From NCBI RefSeq assembly GCF_002234675.1, contig NC_019866.2, positions 23,219,455-23,283,454 of the forward strand: 64,000 nt of DNA, read 5' to 3'. Both the position numbers and the translations under genes were made by a program. The number at the start of each line of letters is the position of its first letter. Within the stretch, counting starts at the first letter, position 1. The DNA comes from Oryzias latipes. Lineage: Eukaryota > Chordata > Actinopteri > Beloniformes > Adrianichthyidae. This document shows, piece by piece, positions 45,545 through 56,469 of this stretch. Below the pieces are notes generated by a model. It was not told the DNA's origin, made no database searches, and was given only the letters and a program-made list of their open reading frames with translations.

Positions 45545-46333
45545 ATGTTTTCTTTCCTTTCTTTAAACACTAGGGGGCTTAAAAACAATGTTAAGCGAAA
45601 AGCTATTTTTTTATTTTGCAAGGAGCAAAAAGCAAAATGTGTTTTTTTGCAGGAAACCCATTCAGTTGAAGAAGATGTAAACTTCTGGAAATTACAGTGG
45701 GGTGATTCTATTTATGTCAGTCATGGGACCTCTCATTCAGCTGGTGTTATGATACTTTTAAACAAATTCCCGGGAAAAGTTATAAACCATTTTGGGGATA
45801 CTTATGGCCATTGGTTGATATTAATATTTGAGTTTAATGGTGAAATGTTTATTTTGGTTTGTGTATATGGTTATAATGAAAGAGCTAAAAACAAAATACT
45901 CCTCTCAGACTTATGTAAACAAATTCTAGACCTTAAACGCGCTCATTTAACTGATAATGTCATAGTTGGAGGTGACTTTAACCTGGTGCCAGACCTTTGG
46001 TTAGACAGACATCCACCTAGAGCACAATGTCACAAGTTTGATGATCTGGTTGTTGAATTTATGAATGTTGTCAATTTGGTTGATTATTGGAGAATTCAGA
46101 ACCCAGTGACCAGGCAATATACATGGTTTAATGCTGCAGGAAATGGACAATCTTCAAGGTTAGATTATTGGTTAATATCTTCATCATTAGTAAAATATAT
46201 TGATAAATGTTCCATTTCTGCTTCGCCCTTAACAGACCACTGTGCTGTTTCCTTATCCCTTCAATGTAATAGGTCAGTAACTGATTTAATTCAAATTTGG
46301 AAATTTAACAATATGCTTTTGGAACAAGGTTAG
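45545..46333 (+). CDS. LINE ORF2, endonuclease part (before frameshift)
   Basis: Apurinic-like endonuclease that nicks the target to prime reverse transcription. Visible catalytic segments: SLNTRGL (N), LQETHS (E), VYGYNE, VGGDFN (D, N), SRLDYWL (D) and TDHCAV (D, H). It ends at WKFNN-MLLEQG followed by a TAG. The downstream RT frame resumes a few codons later, so this is the N-terminal part of one ORF2 of about 1,230 residues broken by one frameshift near 46,330. Confidence 0.85.
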   Translation: MFSFLSLNTRGLKNNVKRKAIFLFCKEQKAKCVFLQETHSVEEDVNFWKLQWGDSIYVSHGTSHSAGVMILLNKFPGKVINHFGDTYGHWLILIFEFNGEMFILVCVYGYNERAKNKILLSDLCKQILDLKRAHLTDNVIVGGDFNLVPDLWLDRHPPRAQCHKFDDLVVEFMNVVNLVDYWRIQNPVTRQYTWFNAAGNGQSSRLDYWLISSSLVKYIDKCSISASPLTDHCAVSLSLQCNRSVTDLIQIWKFNNMLLEQG

Positions 46334-46334
46334 A

Positions 46335-49244
46335 GAATTAATAACAGAAGTTGAGGCTTTGGACATGTCACCTGTGAGTAAATGGGAATGGTTTAAGTTT
46401 AAAATTAGAAGTCTTGCAATTGATTTTAGTAAAAGTGCCTTTAGATTGAAACGTCTAAAACAACAAAATATTTTAAGAAATATTAATGACCTATGTAAAA
46501 AGATGGATTTGTCGACTGAGGAATTATTAGAATTAAGTAAAGTACAAAGCGAGTTAGACATTTTGTATATTGAAAAAGCTAAAGGTGCATTTGTAAGATC
46601 CCGAGCTCGCTGGATTGAAGAGGGTGAAAAAAATACCACATATTTTTTTAATCTTGAAAAGCAAAGGCAATTAAGAAAGCAAATTAACAAATTATCAGTA
46701 AATAATTTTGTTTATGAAGACCAAGGGGAGATTAACAAAGAAATACACACATTTTACTCCAATTTATATAAGTCCTATCATTCCGAAGCTGACTGTGAAA
46801 TTTTATTCGAAAGCATTGAAGGATTGAACCAAAACATTGATTTAGAATTTAAGCTTTTTATGGAAAACGATTTAGACATTGAGGAAATGGATGCTGCTGT
46901 ACTAAAGATGTCCTCTGGGAAATCTCCTGGCTTGGATGGTTTAACAGCAGAATTTTATAAATTCTTTTGGTCAGATATAAGACGTTTGTTGCATGAAGCT
47001 TTTCTGGAATGTATCTCAGCAGGTAGCCTTTCTAACACAATGAGACAGGGGTTAATCACTTTAATCCCCAAACCTAACAAAAACACTTTATATTTGGATA
47101 ATTGGAGACCAATTACTTTGTTATGCAATGACTATAAAATATTAGCTCATGTTTTTGCAGAGCGTCTAAACAGAGGACTGAAGGATTTAGTGGATGAGTG
47201 TCAGTCAGCATTTATTAAAGGAAGAAATATTCATAATCACATCAGGTTGGTGGTAGATTTGTTGGATTATTGTGACTTTGTTGACCCCGATAGTTTGATA
47301 TTATTTCTAGATTTTTATAAAGCATTTGACACATTGGAGCATTCCTTTTTAATTAAAGCCCTGAAATTTTTAGGATTTGGTGATAAATTTTGTAATATTA
47401 TTAAAATGTTTTATAATGATATTTATAGTTCAGTTTCCTTAAATCCAGGAATTACTCCCCGATTTGTAATTAAAAGGGGTATCCGACAAGGTTGCCCCAT
47501 CTCACCCAAACTGTTTATATTAGCTACTCAGTTATTAACCATTCTCATAAAACACAGTCATGATATTCAAGGTATTTCTATTTTTGATAAGCAATACAAA
47601 ATTAGTCAGTTTGCAGACGATACTGCTTTACTTCTAAAAAACGTTGCAGAGGTTGTTAAAGCTCTAAGTAGGATTCAGTTATTTTCCAAAGCATCAGGAT
47701 TGAAGTTAAATATTTCCAAATGTGAAATTCTCCCCATTCACTCATGTCAGCACCAAACTATTGAAGCCATTAGGGTTGTTCATGAAGTGAAATATCTGGG
47801 TGTGTTATTGTCTAAAAACACAATAAGGAGGGAAGAAGTCAACATTACAAACCGATTGTTTGACATAAAGAAAAGTTTGAGTCGTTGGTTGACAAGAGAT
47901 TTAACTATCTTTGGGAGAAATCTGTTAACCAAAGCAGAAGGCGTCTCTAAGATTATTTATCCCTGCTATTCCTTATACATATCCCCTCCAAACATCAAGA
48001 AAGTTAACTCTATTATTTTTCAATTCATATGGACAAACAAAACACATTATATCAAACGTTCCCAACTGGTCAAAAGTTATGATAATGGTGGCATCAGTGC
48101 TCTAGATTTTGAAGCTATGGTCGGTACTTTCAGAATTAATTTTTTAAAAGCTCTTCTGCTTGATAGTAACTCCATGTGGTTTCATATTCCAAGATCCATC
48201 TTTAAACATTTAGGAGGCATAGACTTCCTTTTGAAATGTGATTTTGAAGTAAATAAGATTCCATTCATTTTGTCCAACTTCCATAAACAGGTTCTTCAGT
48301 TTTGGAAAGTGATATTTAATCACAATTTTACCCCCCATGGATCAACATTATGGAATAACAGAACAGTATTAGTTGGTAGGAAATTTATATTCAAACAGGA
48401 TTGGTTTGACAGGAACATTCTTTTTGTTACAGATTTAACTGACAGTGACGGTAATTTATTGACTTTTTCTTCGTTTATAGATAAATACCATCTCACCTGC
48501 AGCCTTAAAGAATTTAAAAAAGTATGTCGAGCTATTCCTGCTGCTTTGATTCATTTAATAAAGAACACTGTTTTTACTCCTCTTAGAACAATTATCTCAT
48601 TACCAAAATTACAGATAAATGGATGTAATTTCTTAGATTTTAAACTAAATAACAATCTGTTGAACAACTGTTTAAAAGAAAGAATTTATCATGTCCATAA
48701 TCGAGCCTCTTTTAGATCATTCTCTTATTCCAACAGCCAATCTCTGTCAGTTAAAGCACACTCAAAGTACATTAAATGGCCTGTTCTGCCCAAAATAAAA
48801 GAAACTCATTTCAAAATAATAAATAAATATTATCCTGTCTCCGATTTTCTTCAAAGCAGATTTAAATTTGATGTGGAATCTTGCATTTTTTGTAACTCCA
48901 ATGTGGAAACGCTGGAACATTTGTTTTTTTCATGCGATTACTCCAAGGAATTCTGGACTCAAATAAGGAATTGGATTAATTTAAAACTGAACATTCCCCC
49001 TTTTGGTATTTCTGATGTCCTGCTGTTTATGGAAAATATTGAAGATTCTTTCTCAAATATCATTAATATCATCTTACTTTTAGGAAAATACCACATCCAC
49101 TGTTGCAAGTGGAGAGGTTCCAAGCCCTCCTTCCCAGGTTTTATTAACGATTTTAAATTATATTATTCCTCAGTGAAAAGATTACAATCCTCAGTAGGTG
49201 TTAAAAAAATAGCGAAACAAATTTCCTTGTGGCTTTTATTCTAG
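46335..49244 (+). pseudogene. LINE ORF2, reverse transcriptase and C-terminal domain (frameshifted)
   Basis: Open from 46,335; the first ATG is at 46,359 (961 residues). RT motifs in order: SSGKSPGLDGL, LITLIPKPNK, NWRPITLLCNDYKI, SAFIKGR, LFLDFYKAFDT, GIRQGCPISP, the catalytic FADDTALLL, GLKLNISKCE and KYLGVLLS. Near the C-terminus CIFCNSNVETLEHLFFSC forms the Cys/His knuckle of L1-type ORF2. The SAFIKGRNIHNHIR block suits the fish Tx1-like branch better than mammalian L1. There are no internal stops apart from the single shift, so the copy is young. Confidence 0.85.
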
Positions 49245-50055
49245 TTTCCGTCCTGTGTTATCATTTGGCTCCTGTTATTTATTATTTTATTTTTTGCAAG
49301 TGTTTTTAACACTATATGTTAATGACTGAGAATATTTTCTACCCCCTTAGTGTTTTTGTATTTTGTGGTGTGTTCATCCTCTGCGAGAGTTTGTATTTTT
49401 GTCTTTGAAAAGTTCAATAAAAAAAAAAAAAACAAAAAAAAAAGATGACTGAGGGCGTACAGATGATCATGTGAATGAACGTGAATCAATACGATGGATG
49501 CTTTTGTGCTTTTTGAAATAAATAAATCTGTTCTCTAAACATCTTCCGTGTCTTCAATGCAATGTAATGAGACACACACAGACAGAAATGTGAAGGTATC
49601 TGCTGTAAATCTATGACGTAAATTAATAACAGGAAATGATCGATCGGCTAGTCAGTTAGCATGTAGCCTAATAGCCTTCGAATGTAAAGCGACTGACAGC
49701 TAAAGTTAATAAAAGACAAGTCCTGAATATTATTATTCCTATTCGACCCCAAACTACAATATCAGCTGTCTGTCAACCGACCAGCCAGTTGCCACAATGC
49801 CGGCATACATCAAAGAGCTCTGCGGCGGAGCTAGTAGTAGCCTAGCAGGAGCTATCGTATGACAAAGCAGCCTAGTTATCATAAATCTATTGATATTTTT
49901 CTTATATTCATTGAGCCGGTAATAAAGTGATCATTTTTGTTTTTCATGTTCCTTTTTTGAATATGGGTCACAGAGACACGGAAGTTACCGCTGAAAGCGG
50001 ATTTTGCCTGCGTACAGAGAGCATATCCGCGTGTATGACTTATGACGTGAATAAT

Positions 50056-50247
50056 TACTGCGTTCGAACGGATTAATTATTGCGTTCGAACGACATAATT
50101 ATTGCGTTCGCACGAGTTAATCATTTCGAGGGAACGGAATAGTATTTTGAGGGAACGCAATAGTATCTTGTGGGAACGGAATAGTATTTCGTGCGAACGA
50201 CATAATAACCTGTGGGAACAAGATATTAATCTGTGGAAACAAGATAT
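50056..50247. repeat. Subterminal tandem repeats, right arm
   Basis: Mirror image of 42,244-42,435, with the same number, order and spacing of units. Confidence 0.75.
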
Positions 50248-50560
50248 ATTTTTATGACTTAATGTCAGGACACGGGCTCCGTAGCTTTGGGTTAGTTACC
50301 TCCAGTGTATTCAATGATTTAGTTTTCAGTTCTTCATTGTCAGGTCACCGTTTTTGTTTCATGCTTAAGTTTATTTATTATTTTTGGGTCTGCATTTTGG
50401 GTCTTGATCCGCCAGTTCTTGACATTGACTCAACATTCCAACAGGATAAACTGACCGTTCATGTGGTTCCTTTTCACTCCAAGTTAATCTTTTCCCTTTA
50501 TGGACCTCATTCCTAAATCTCTGCAAATGGAAACGATTCCTGAAGAGATGAATATGAACA

Positions 50561-50636
50561 TCCATCCATCCATCCATCCATCCATCCATTTTCTAAACCC
50601 ACTTTAGGCCTTTCGGGGTCACGGGAGCCAAACCTG
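50561..50636 (-). repeat. SINE tail S5 with (CATC)n
   Basis: On the minus strand this reads gaccccgaaaggcctaaagt, then a tttagaaaatgg and (atgg)n tail. This is the 3' end of the same SINE family, truncated. Confidence 0.6.
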
Positions 50637-50886
50637 GCTACTTTTGGGGGAAGACATCATTTCGAAAAAAAACTCCCACGTCTGACATCACCAGCCAACT
50701 AAACGCATCAATTTCTCTGCACTATACAGCGGACCCGTTTACAATGCACATCGTCAATGAATGGTCTATTACTGAACTTGTGTCATCTATAAGACACACC
50801 GAACCATGAGGATTAAGGAAGACAAAAGAGTCTGACACAAGTCTGTCCGTCAAGCTTTATTAACTGTGTTCACAGTAACTCTGGGA

Positions 50887-51093
50887 CAGGGCTGCTCATT
50901 CCTGGTCCTGGAGTTCTACCACCCTGCCTGTTTTCCAGCTCTCCCTGCACTGCTTGCTGCTGATTACCTGGACCAGGTGTGTTCATTCAATAAGAATGTG
51001 GAGACATCTGATTGGACTAATCAGCAGCTAGCAGGACTTGGAGACCTGGACAACAGTCAGGTTGATCTCAAGGACCAGGAATGAGCAGCCCTG
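50887..51093. mobile_element. hAT-like MITE, 207 bases
   Basis: The terminal inverted repeats are cagggctgctcattcctggt and accaggaatgagcagccctg. They are flanked by ctctggga (50,879-50,886) and ctctagaa (51,094-51,101), a diverged 8-base duplication matching at 6 positions. It is non-coding. Confidence 0.8.
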
Positions 51094-51099
51094 CTCTAG

Positions 51100-52230
51100 A
51101 ACTTGTTTAAAACATGCTATATATGTTAGCCACATTAGGAGTGTTAGCCATTTTAGCGTATTCACAATTCCTGTAAACCCCCAACCTTGTTTGCAACTCA
51201 TTAAAAAAGAAAAACAGACTGACATTTTCATAGAGTGCCTCTCAAAATCGCTTCAACATCAGAATTAATCTACGTACTGCTGATTATAAGATGCATCGTT
51301 GTTATTTCTTGAGAAAGCGTAAGACTTTTAGGTGGAAAATTTATTTTTTTCTAAAACTAGTTCAAGGCAAAGTACAAAACGCTCCCAGATTCATTCATTT
51401 AAAAAGCAAAAAGTTAATATACTTATTTACTGCAGATCTTGACACAAAAAGAACCACATGCAGATGTAAGGACACGCAACTGAGGATCACACAAGTCGGC
51501 TTTTCTTCTAAAACATCTCAGAAAAGTGTGAGAAGTGCACTAAACTGCAGGAATCGTGTCCTGAAAGCAGCTCGTTGGCTCTAGAAACAAACATTTTCAT
51601 TATGAAAGTTCTGTAAATGAAGCTGAAGGCAGCAAAGCCAAATGTTTCAAACATGAATCGGTTTCAGGACGCTGGAGATTTTCCTGTGGAGGACATCAGG
51701 TGTCCAGGATGCGTCTTTAAATCAGGGACTCCTAAATAGAGCCTGATGGATTTGCCCTGTCATCAAACACACCAGGCAGATCCAACCAGATCAGGACGCT
51801 CCGGACCCAACCTCCAACATGCTTAATGTAATGTGTGAAGCAGACTGATGGAAAGACCGTGTCATCTCGGGATTATTAAGGGTGTAAATGATTCAGGTTG
51901 CCGTGGCACCACCTGCAGGCTCACAAACACATCGGGGCCGGTTAAATCACAGCCGGGTAATGAGATTGGAGCAGAAGCAGGAGGTGACATGACCACAGCA
52001 TCTTCTGCTGCAAAGTTTGGAGGCAAAACTTGAAAGTCAAACAGCACCAGTGCAGAGACAGTGAAGTGGAGTCGCCTCCATCATGTCAGCAAACGCACCT
52101 CTCCTTCACAGTTTGACAGATTTACTTTCTGTCATGAGTCAGAGAGAGAAAGAGAGAGAGAGAATGAAAAAACCTGGTCTCATCAGGAGATTCATGGAGG
52201 GCTGAAGGGAGAAGAGGAGGAGCTGCAGGA
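51100..52230. other. tac4 upstream region, candidate regulatory DNA
   Basis: No open frame of interest. The 51,600-52,060 portion is non-repetitive and of balanced composition, and could hold tac4 enhancers. That is inference from position and texture only. Confidence 0.35.
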
Positions 52231-52234
52231 GGAG

Positions 52235-52242
52235 TTTATAAG
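52235..52242 (+). promoter_or_regulatory. tac4: tac4 TATA box
   Basis: The sequence tttataag lies about 130 bases before the tac4 ATG in a purine-rich promoter, predicting a transcription start near 52,265. It is a single well-placed motif. Confidence 0.55.
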
Positions 52243-52366
52243 CGCCAGGAGGGAGCCTCACTGCAGGAGCAAAGTCAATAAAAGTCACAAGTTTCGTCTT
52301 TTCCTTTTCTTTTGAGCTGCCCCTGCATGCACCCACACCTCGGAGGCTTTCACTGCTGATCTGATC

Positions 52367-53561
52367 ATGGAGCCCGTCAAGTTTGCGCTGCTGCTGCTGC
52401 TGGTTGCGTTTGCGCACATCGTCTGCGCGCTCGGCTCTCCGTTTTCCAGCGAGGACGACGGGGACCTGTGGACGGAGCCCACCTGGCAGGTAAACAGGAC
52501 TTTAGATGAAACATGCAACAGGAAAAGAAAATGATCTGTTTTCTCTTCTTTTATCATCTGGAGCTGCTTTTGTCAGTGCAGACAGAAAGAACAAAGTAAA
52601 AAAATTCTGACCAAACTGCAGAATGAATCAGATTTCGGTTTCTCCGAACAGGTGAGGGAGTTTGCGAGCGACGCAGAGCTGAGTCCAGAAATCTTTTTTT
52701 TTTCATCAGAAGAACAAAACAAAATTGTCGTTTTTCGAGAAACGAAATCAGACAAAAAAACAGAAACATGAGGAGAAAAAGGTATTAATCCGCGCAAACT
52801 AATAATTTTTTTAATTGATTTTGTCAAAAAAATATTTCCCCCGTTTTTTTTATAAACTCTTTTCCTATATTGTAGCGCAAACCTTTTACTTTGAAAGGTC
52901 CGCCAGTCCAGTTAATTTTTGCCATAAATTCCGAAAGGTCATAAAGTCCGTTTGTAACGTTGATTTTGTGTTTGTTTATGCATAAATGATCTATTGAAAC
53001 TCTTTAAGTGATAGTGTGCTGCATCGTGTGCAGATATAAGACCCACTAAATTAAAAAAAAAGCCTTTCATCATCAAATGGCTTCATAATTAAACCCAATT
53101 CTCACCAAAGTGTGTTTTTCTGTTGGTGATGAAGACATCAGGCTTCTTCATCCTCAGCTCCTTTCTTTTCTGCTTCCTGCTCTAATAAACCTGCTTGGCA
53201 CAAACAGCGCCTGTAGTGCTTCATGTTCAGAGATGAGTTTCAAGTGCAGCATCCAGATACCCCCCCCCCCCCCTTCCTATACAGGCGCTGGGGTCTGCAT
53301 AGAGGCAAATCTGCTTGATGAATTGACTTAATTAGGCAGCTGAACAGCACTGAAAACAGTCTTAAATGGAAAAAAGTAACATAAGTAGAGTTGGTTCCAG
53401 ATGCCCAGAGTGGTGATGAAGGGATCCGAGTGAGGAATGATACTGAGATGGGCTGGAATCTGCTCCAGATGTTTTAATGTTTGTTTTTAAGAGCAAAGCC
53501 TTTCGGTTTCAGCACCACGGACAGCACAGCAGCAAGGAGGGATGCCTGTTTACATGTCTGC

Positions 53562-53632
<71 letters not shown>

Positions 53633-54161
53633 AGGGTTACCCCATAGAAAGAGGAGTGACCCTCCGGCTGGCAGATCTGATCAAGCGCTCCAAATCTCAG
53701 CAGTTCCACGGGCTGATGGGAAGAAGTTCAGGTAAATCCACCAACAAAGTGAACCTGTTCTTTATGCAGAGCTCACGGTTCTGTGTTTAAACTGTTCTTC
53801 ACGGTTACAAAACAGTCAAGGAACTCGATACTCTGCAGATTTTATTCTGTTGTCTCTGCCTCAGGTGCTCGTCTGCCGGTGAGACTGGGCAGGAAAAGTG
53901 AGATATTCTTCTTGGTATTTTTTGTTATCCATACCTCCTTGTTATCTTAAAAAAAGACATTTTGTATTCTTTGCTTTATCAGGAAATAATAATAATAACA
54001 ACAAAGGGGAAATGTTTGTTGGACTGATGGGCAGAAGGAGTTCAGGAGGAGGTAACACGTCATTGATATTGATAAAATTGTCAGCGCCTCCTTAAATGAA
54101 TTAACGCTGTGCTTTGTCTTACTCAGGCGTGGAGGATGAGTGGAACTCTGACTCCTACTGA
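52367..54161 (+). CDS. tac4: Tachykinin 4 (hemokinin-like) precursor, 5 coding exons
   Basis: Secreted neuropeptide precursor whose products act on neurokinin GPCRs. Exons: 52367-52489, 53635-53731, 53865-53897, 53983-54051, 54127-54161; all phases join, giving 118 residues. Residues 1-22 are a Leu-rich signal peptide. Peptide 1 follows Lys58-Arg59 and ends at amidation Gly70-Arg71: SKSQQFHGLM-amide. Peptide 2 follows Arg83-Lys84-Arg85, starts with six Asn, and ends at Gly101-Arg102-Arg103: ...KGEMFVGLM-amide. Both carry the tachykinin FxGLM-G signature. The FHGLM core and the kat7 neighbour point to tac4, not tac1 or tac3. Exon 3 is a 33-base in-frame exon. The intron before exon 2 ends in a long (TG)n run. 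A TATA box lies at 52,235. Confidence 0.88.
53564..53631 (+). repeat. (TG)n microsatellite, about 34 units, abutting tac4 exon 2
   Basis: An uninterrupted TG run ends just four bases before the exon 2 start at 53,635, with only ttag between. It occupies the place of the polypyrimidine tract and probable branch-point region. Confidence 0.95.
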
Positions 54162-54477
54162 AGATAAACCAAACAAACGCCTCAAAAACCCTCTTCAGAG
54201 CTCCACGTCAGAAAAATCCTTCCATTTGGTCCAGCGTTGTTCATCAGGATGGAGGCCGGCAGAGATGTTTGACATGAACTGAATCACTGTAAATCCTAAG
54301 CCTCTGCATGTTGTTACTGTCATTTGCTCACATTGAAACTGTGTGTTTGCTAGAATTTTGAATTTTAGGCTCTGGGAGTTGTCATTGTAAGACACGTTGG
54401 GTTGCTTCTGGAGAATCAGCTTTTTCCGAAGCTCCAGTCTGGTCATAACACGCAGTGATGATGTGATGTTGTTCATG

Positions 54478-54483
54478 AATAAA
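54478..54483 (+). terminator. tac4: tac4 poly(A) signal
   Basis: An AATAAA lies 317 bases after the stop, followed by T/G-rich sequence. It is a plausible end of a short 3' UTR. Confidence 0.7.
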
Positions 54484-54489
54484 ATCTTC

Positions 54490-56465
54490 TTTTGGTCACA
54501 CGTATGTGAAATGTCACACACATGAAGAGCTGTCTGTTCCTCTCTACGCTGAGAGCTAATTGGTTAAAAAACAGATAAGGTTTGATTCCCCCAAATCTAC
54601 CCAAAATGCAGTTCAGTGACCCATGATGTTAAGCTTTCAAGTTCTTATTGGGAGACACTGAGTTTTTGCCACAAGAAAAGCCCGAAAACCAAATAAATCC
54701 CACCTTTTTGTTCTGTGTTAACACATTTATATATTCTTTGAAGAAACAGAAACTTTATTTTCCATTTTTGAATGTGAAATAAAAAGCTTGAATGCTTTAG
54801 TTATCGATTCAATCATTCATATGAACATGCTAACACAAATGTATTTAAGCAGGCACTAACCAAAGTAATCAAAGACTGTGAATAAAACAATAGAACCCCA
54901 CAAACCTTTTAGAATTCGGCCAGAAAGTTGGCATTTTCAAAATAAGACATTCTTGAATATGGATTTCTACGACTTAAACCAGGTTTTTAAAACATATGAC
55001 GATTCAAAGTACTGAAAAGACACGTGGTCCACATTAGAACCTCACAACCCTCACCCTTGTGCAGACAGGACATTTACACGTGTGCAGAAATGTTTAATAC
55101 TGAACATGTGTTTGGTCAGATGCATGTCTGCATACGTATGGGAGGATTCTGATAAACCTCCAGCAACTTGTTGCCTTCTTGTTTGTGATCCTACTCCCTC
55201 CTTTGTGTTTCTTTAATCCTTCTCCAACTCTTTTACCCACTTTTTTTTTACTTTCTTAGACTATTTAAATACTTAGAAATGCACATAAAAATATAGTTAA
55301 TTACACAAGGGGGTTTATATGAATAAACCCCCTTGTGTATCCAAAGAAAGACACCATTGTGACAGTAAAGTCTGTCTAACACAAAAGGCCTTTAGCTCTC
55401 ATCTGTTTGCTCGGCTGTTGGAAAGGACAGAATTCTTAAAAAGTTATGGTTAATTCAATTTCTTTCGTGATTTTTTTCTGTTAATCGTATAGTAAATCTA
55501 AAAATTGAGCACTAACTTTTGGAGTCAAATGTAAATTCAAAAACTTCCACATCATCAAGTCCACATCATCCACATATGGTGTAATATGATGGATCAAACA
55601 CAGTGGAGGAACTGTGATGGTGTGGGACCAATTCTGAACGAATGGAGCCATTAACTTCAGAGTGACGTCAGGCTGAAGACCTCTTCAAAAAAAGGCAGCT
55701 GAGCCCCCCCCCACAGGTTGGTCGTCCTAAGGATAAACGTCTGGTCGTCTGTAAAAACAACAAAGGAGGCGTCTTTGTGGAGAAAAGGACAAATAAGCTG
55801 AGATTGTTAAACACGGTCTGTGGCGGGAGCCCTGAGGCGTTCACAGACATCATGACCACATGGGTCAAAACATTGACATTGACATTTCCAATGTTGTGTT
55901 CATAGTTGTCAAGTCCAAGATGCTGTTTGTTTGGTTATTTTTGTTTCAGATTGGAAACTATTTAATTAAAAAAGTTAAACAGAAAAACATAAAAGTTGTG
56001 TAAAAAGATATTTTCCAGTGAGAACGTGAGTGAATCCAGGGAGAAAATACTTTTACCAAAATCTGAAAAAGTTAAATTAGAAAGAAAATTGACATAATAA
56101 TGGATAAAAAGTGTTTTTGTGATTTTTTTTCCAATTGTCTTGTCAAAATCCAGGTTGATTTTTAAGGCTCAAATCAACAGCGAGTGCTTTGAAATAAAAA
56201 TCAAAAAATGGCAGCAAACGTATAGAGCTGTTTACGATATTGTAAAGAAAACGATACTATAAGGCAACATTTCTCCACACACAAGTAATAAACGGATACT
56301 GAACAATTTATTCAGGTACTTTCTGCAAAGCGTGTATTAAAAATGACAGGAAGCCTGCGGGTTGGTTATTTTATGCATTTTGGCTTTTGCTATAATTAAC
56401 ATTTTTTATTTTATTGCAATAAAAGTCCAAACTAAATGAAAGCAATTTAACTTTTGCAAATAACT
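54490..56465. other. tac4-kat7 intergenic, no gene seen
   Basis: AT-rich. Near 55,305-55,345 a short perfect palindrome (acacaagggggtttata/tataaacccccttgtgt) is visible. A faint transposase-like texture near 55,580-55,880 (caaacacagtggaggaactg) suggests an old DNA transposon, too eroded to name. Confidence 0.35.
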
Positions 56466-56469
56466 GTAA

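Larger units (their letters stand above)
44333..49440 (+). mobile_element. Nearly intact L1/Tx1-like LINE at the palindrome apex
   Basis: A full-length-looking non-LTR retrotransposon: short G-rich 5' UTR with ggaggcaagatggcgg, ORF1, ORF2, and an aataaa directly fused to an A-rich tail (49,417-49,443). The flanking aaaag (44,328-44,332 and 49,440-49,444) is the likely target duplication, overlapping the A-tail. Removing the element restores a hairpin tip, ...catctt-gctgc-aaaagatg..., so it landed almost exactly at the loop. The left TTTT/AA-type context suits an L1-type endonuclease nick. Confidence 0.85.
42208..50283. mobile_element. Long-armed foldback transposon (palindrome), possibly IS3EU-like
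   Basis: The left arm (42,208-42,825 plus 44,095-44,322, about 846 bases) is the near-perfect reverse complement of the right arm (about 49,442-50,283, 842 bases). By eye only a few mismatches per arm separate them. The ends read TACTGAGCCCG and ...CGGGCTCCGTA, flanked by gctttg on both sides (42,202-42,207 and 50,284-50,289), an apparent 6-base target duplication. Without the two LINE insertions the element is a hairpin of about 1.7 kb with a loop of 5-6 bases. No transposase lies inside, so it is non-autonomous. TAY/RTA ends and 6-base duplications recall the IS3EU superfamily, but that link is from memory. Confidence 0.8.

Noticed and set aside
43115-49244. Reverse transcriptases as host defence or telomerase-like genes
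   Set aside because: Motif order, endonuclease domain, ORF1 partner, tails and target duplications identify ordinary LINEs.
42208-50283. Polinton/Maverick or other giant cargo-carrying transposon
   Set aside because: Six-base duplications would fit, but the ends do not begin with the AG I expect of Polintons. The only genes inside are LINE ORFs with their own duplications, so there is no cargo.
53481-53735. 84-residue frame with a Val/Cys run before tac4 exon 2
   Set aside because: Reads the (TG)n microsatellite; the tac4 frame differs and has a clear acceptor at 53,634.
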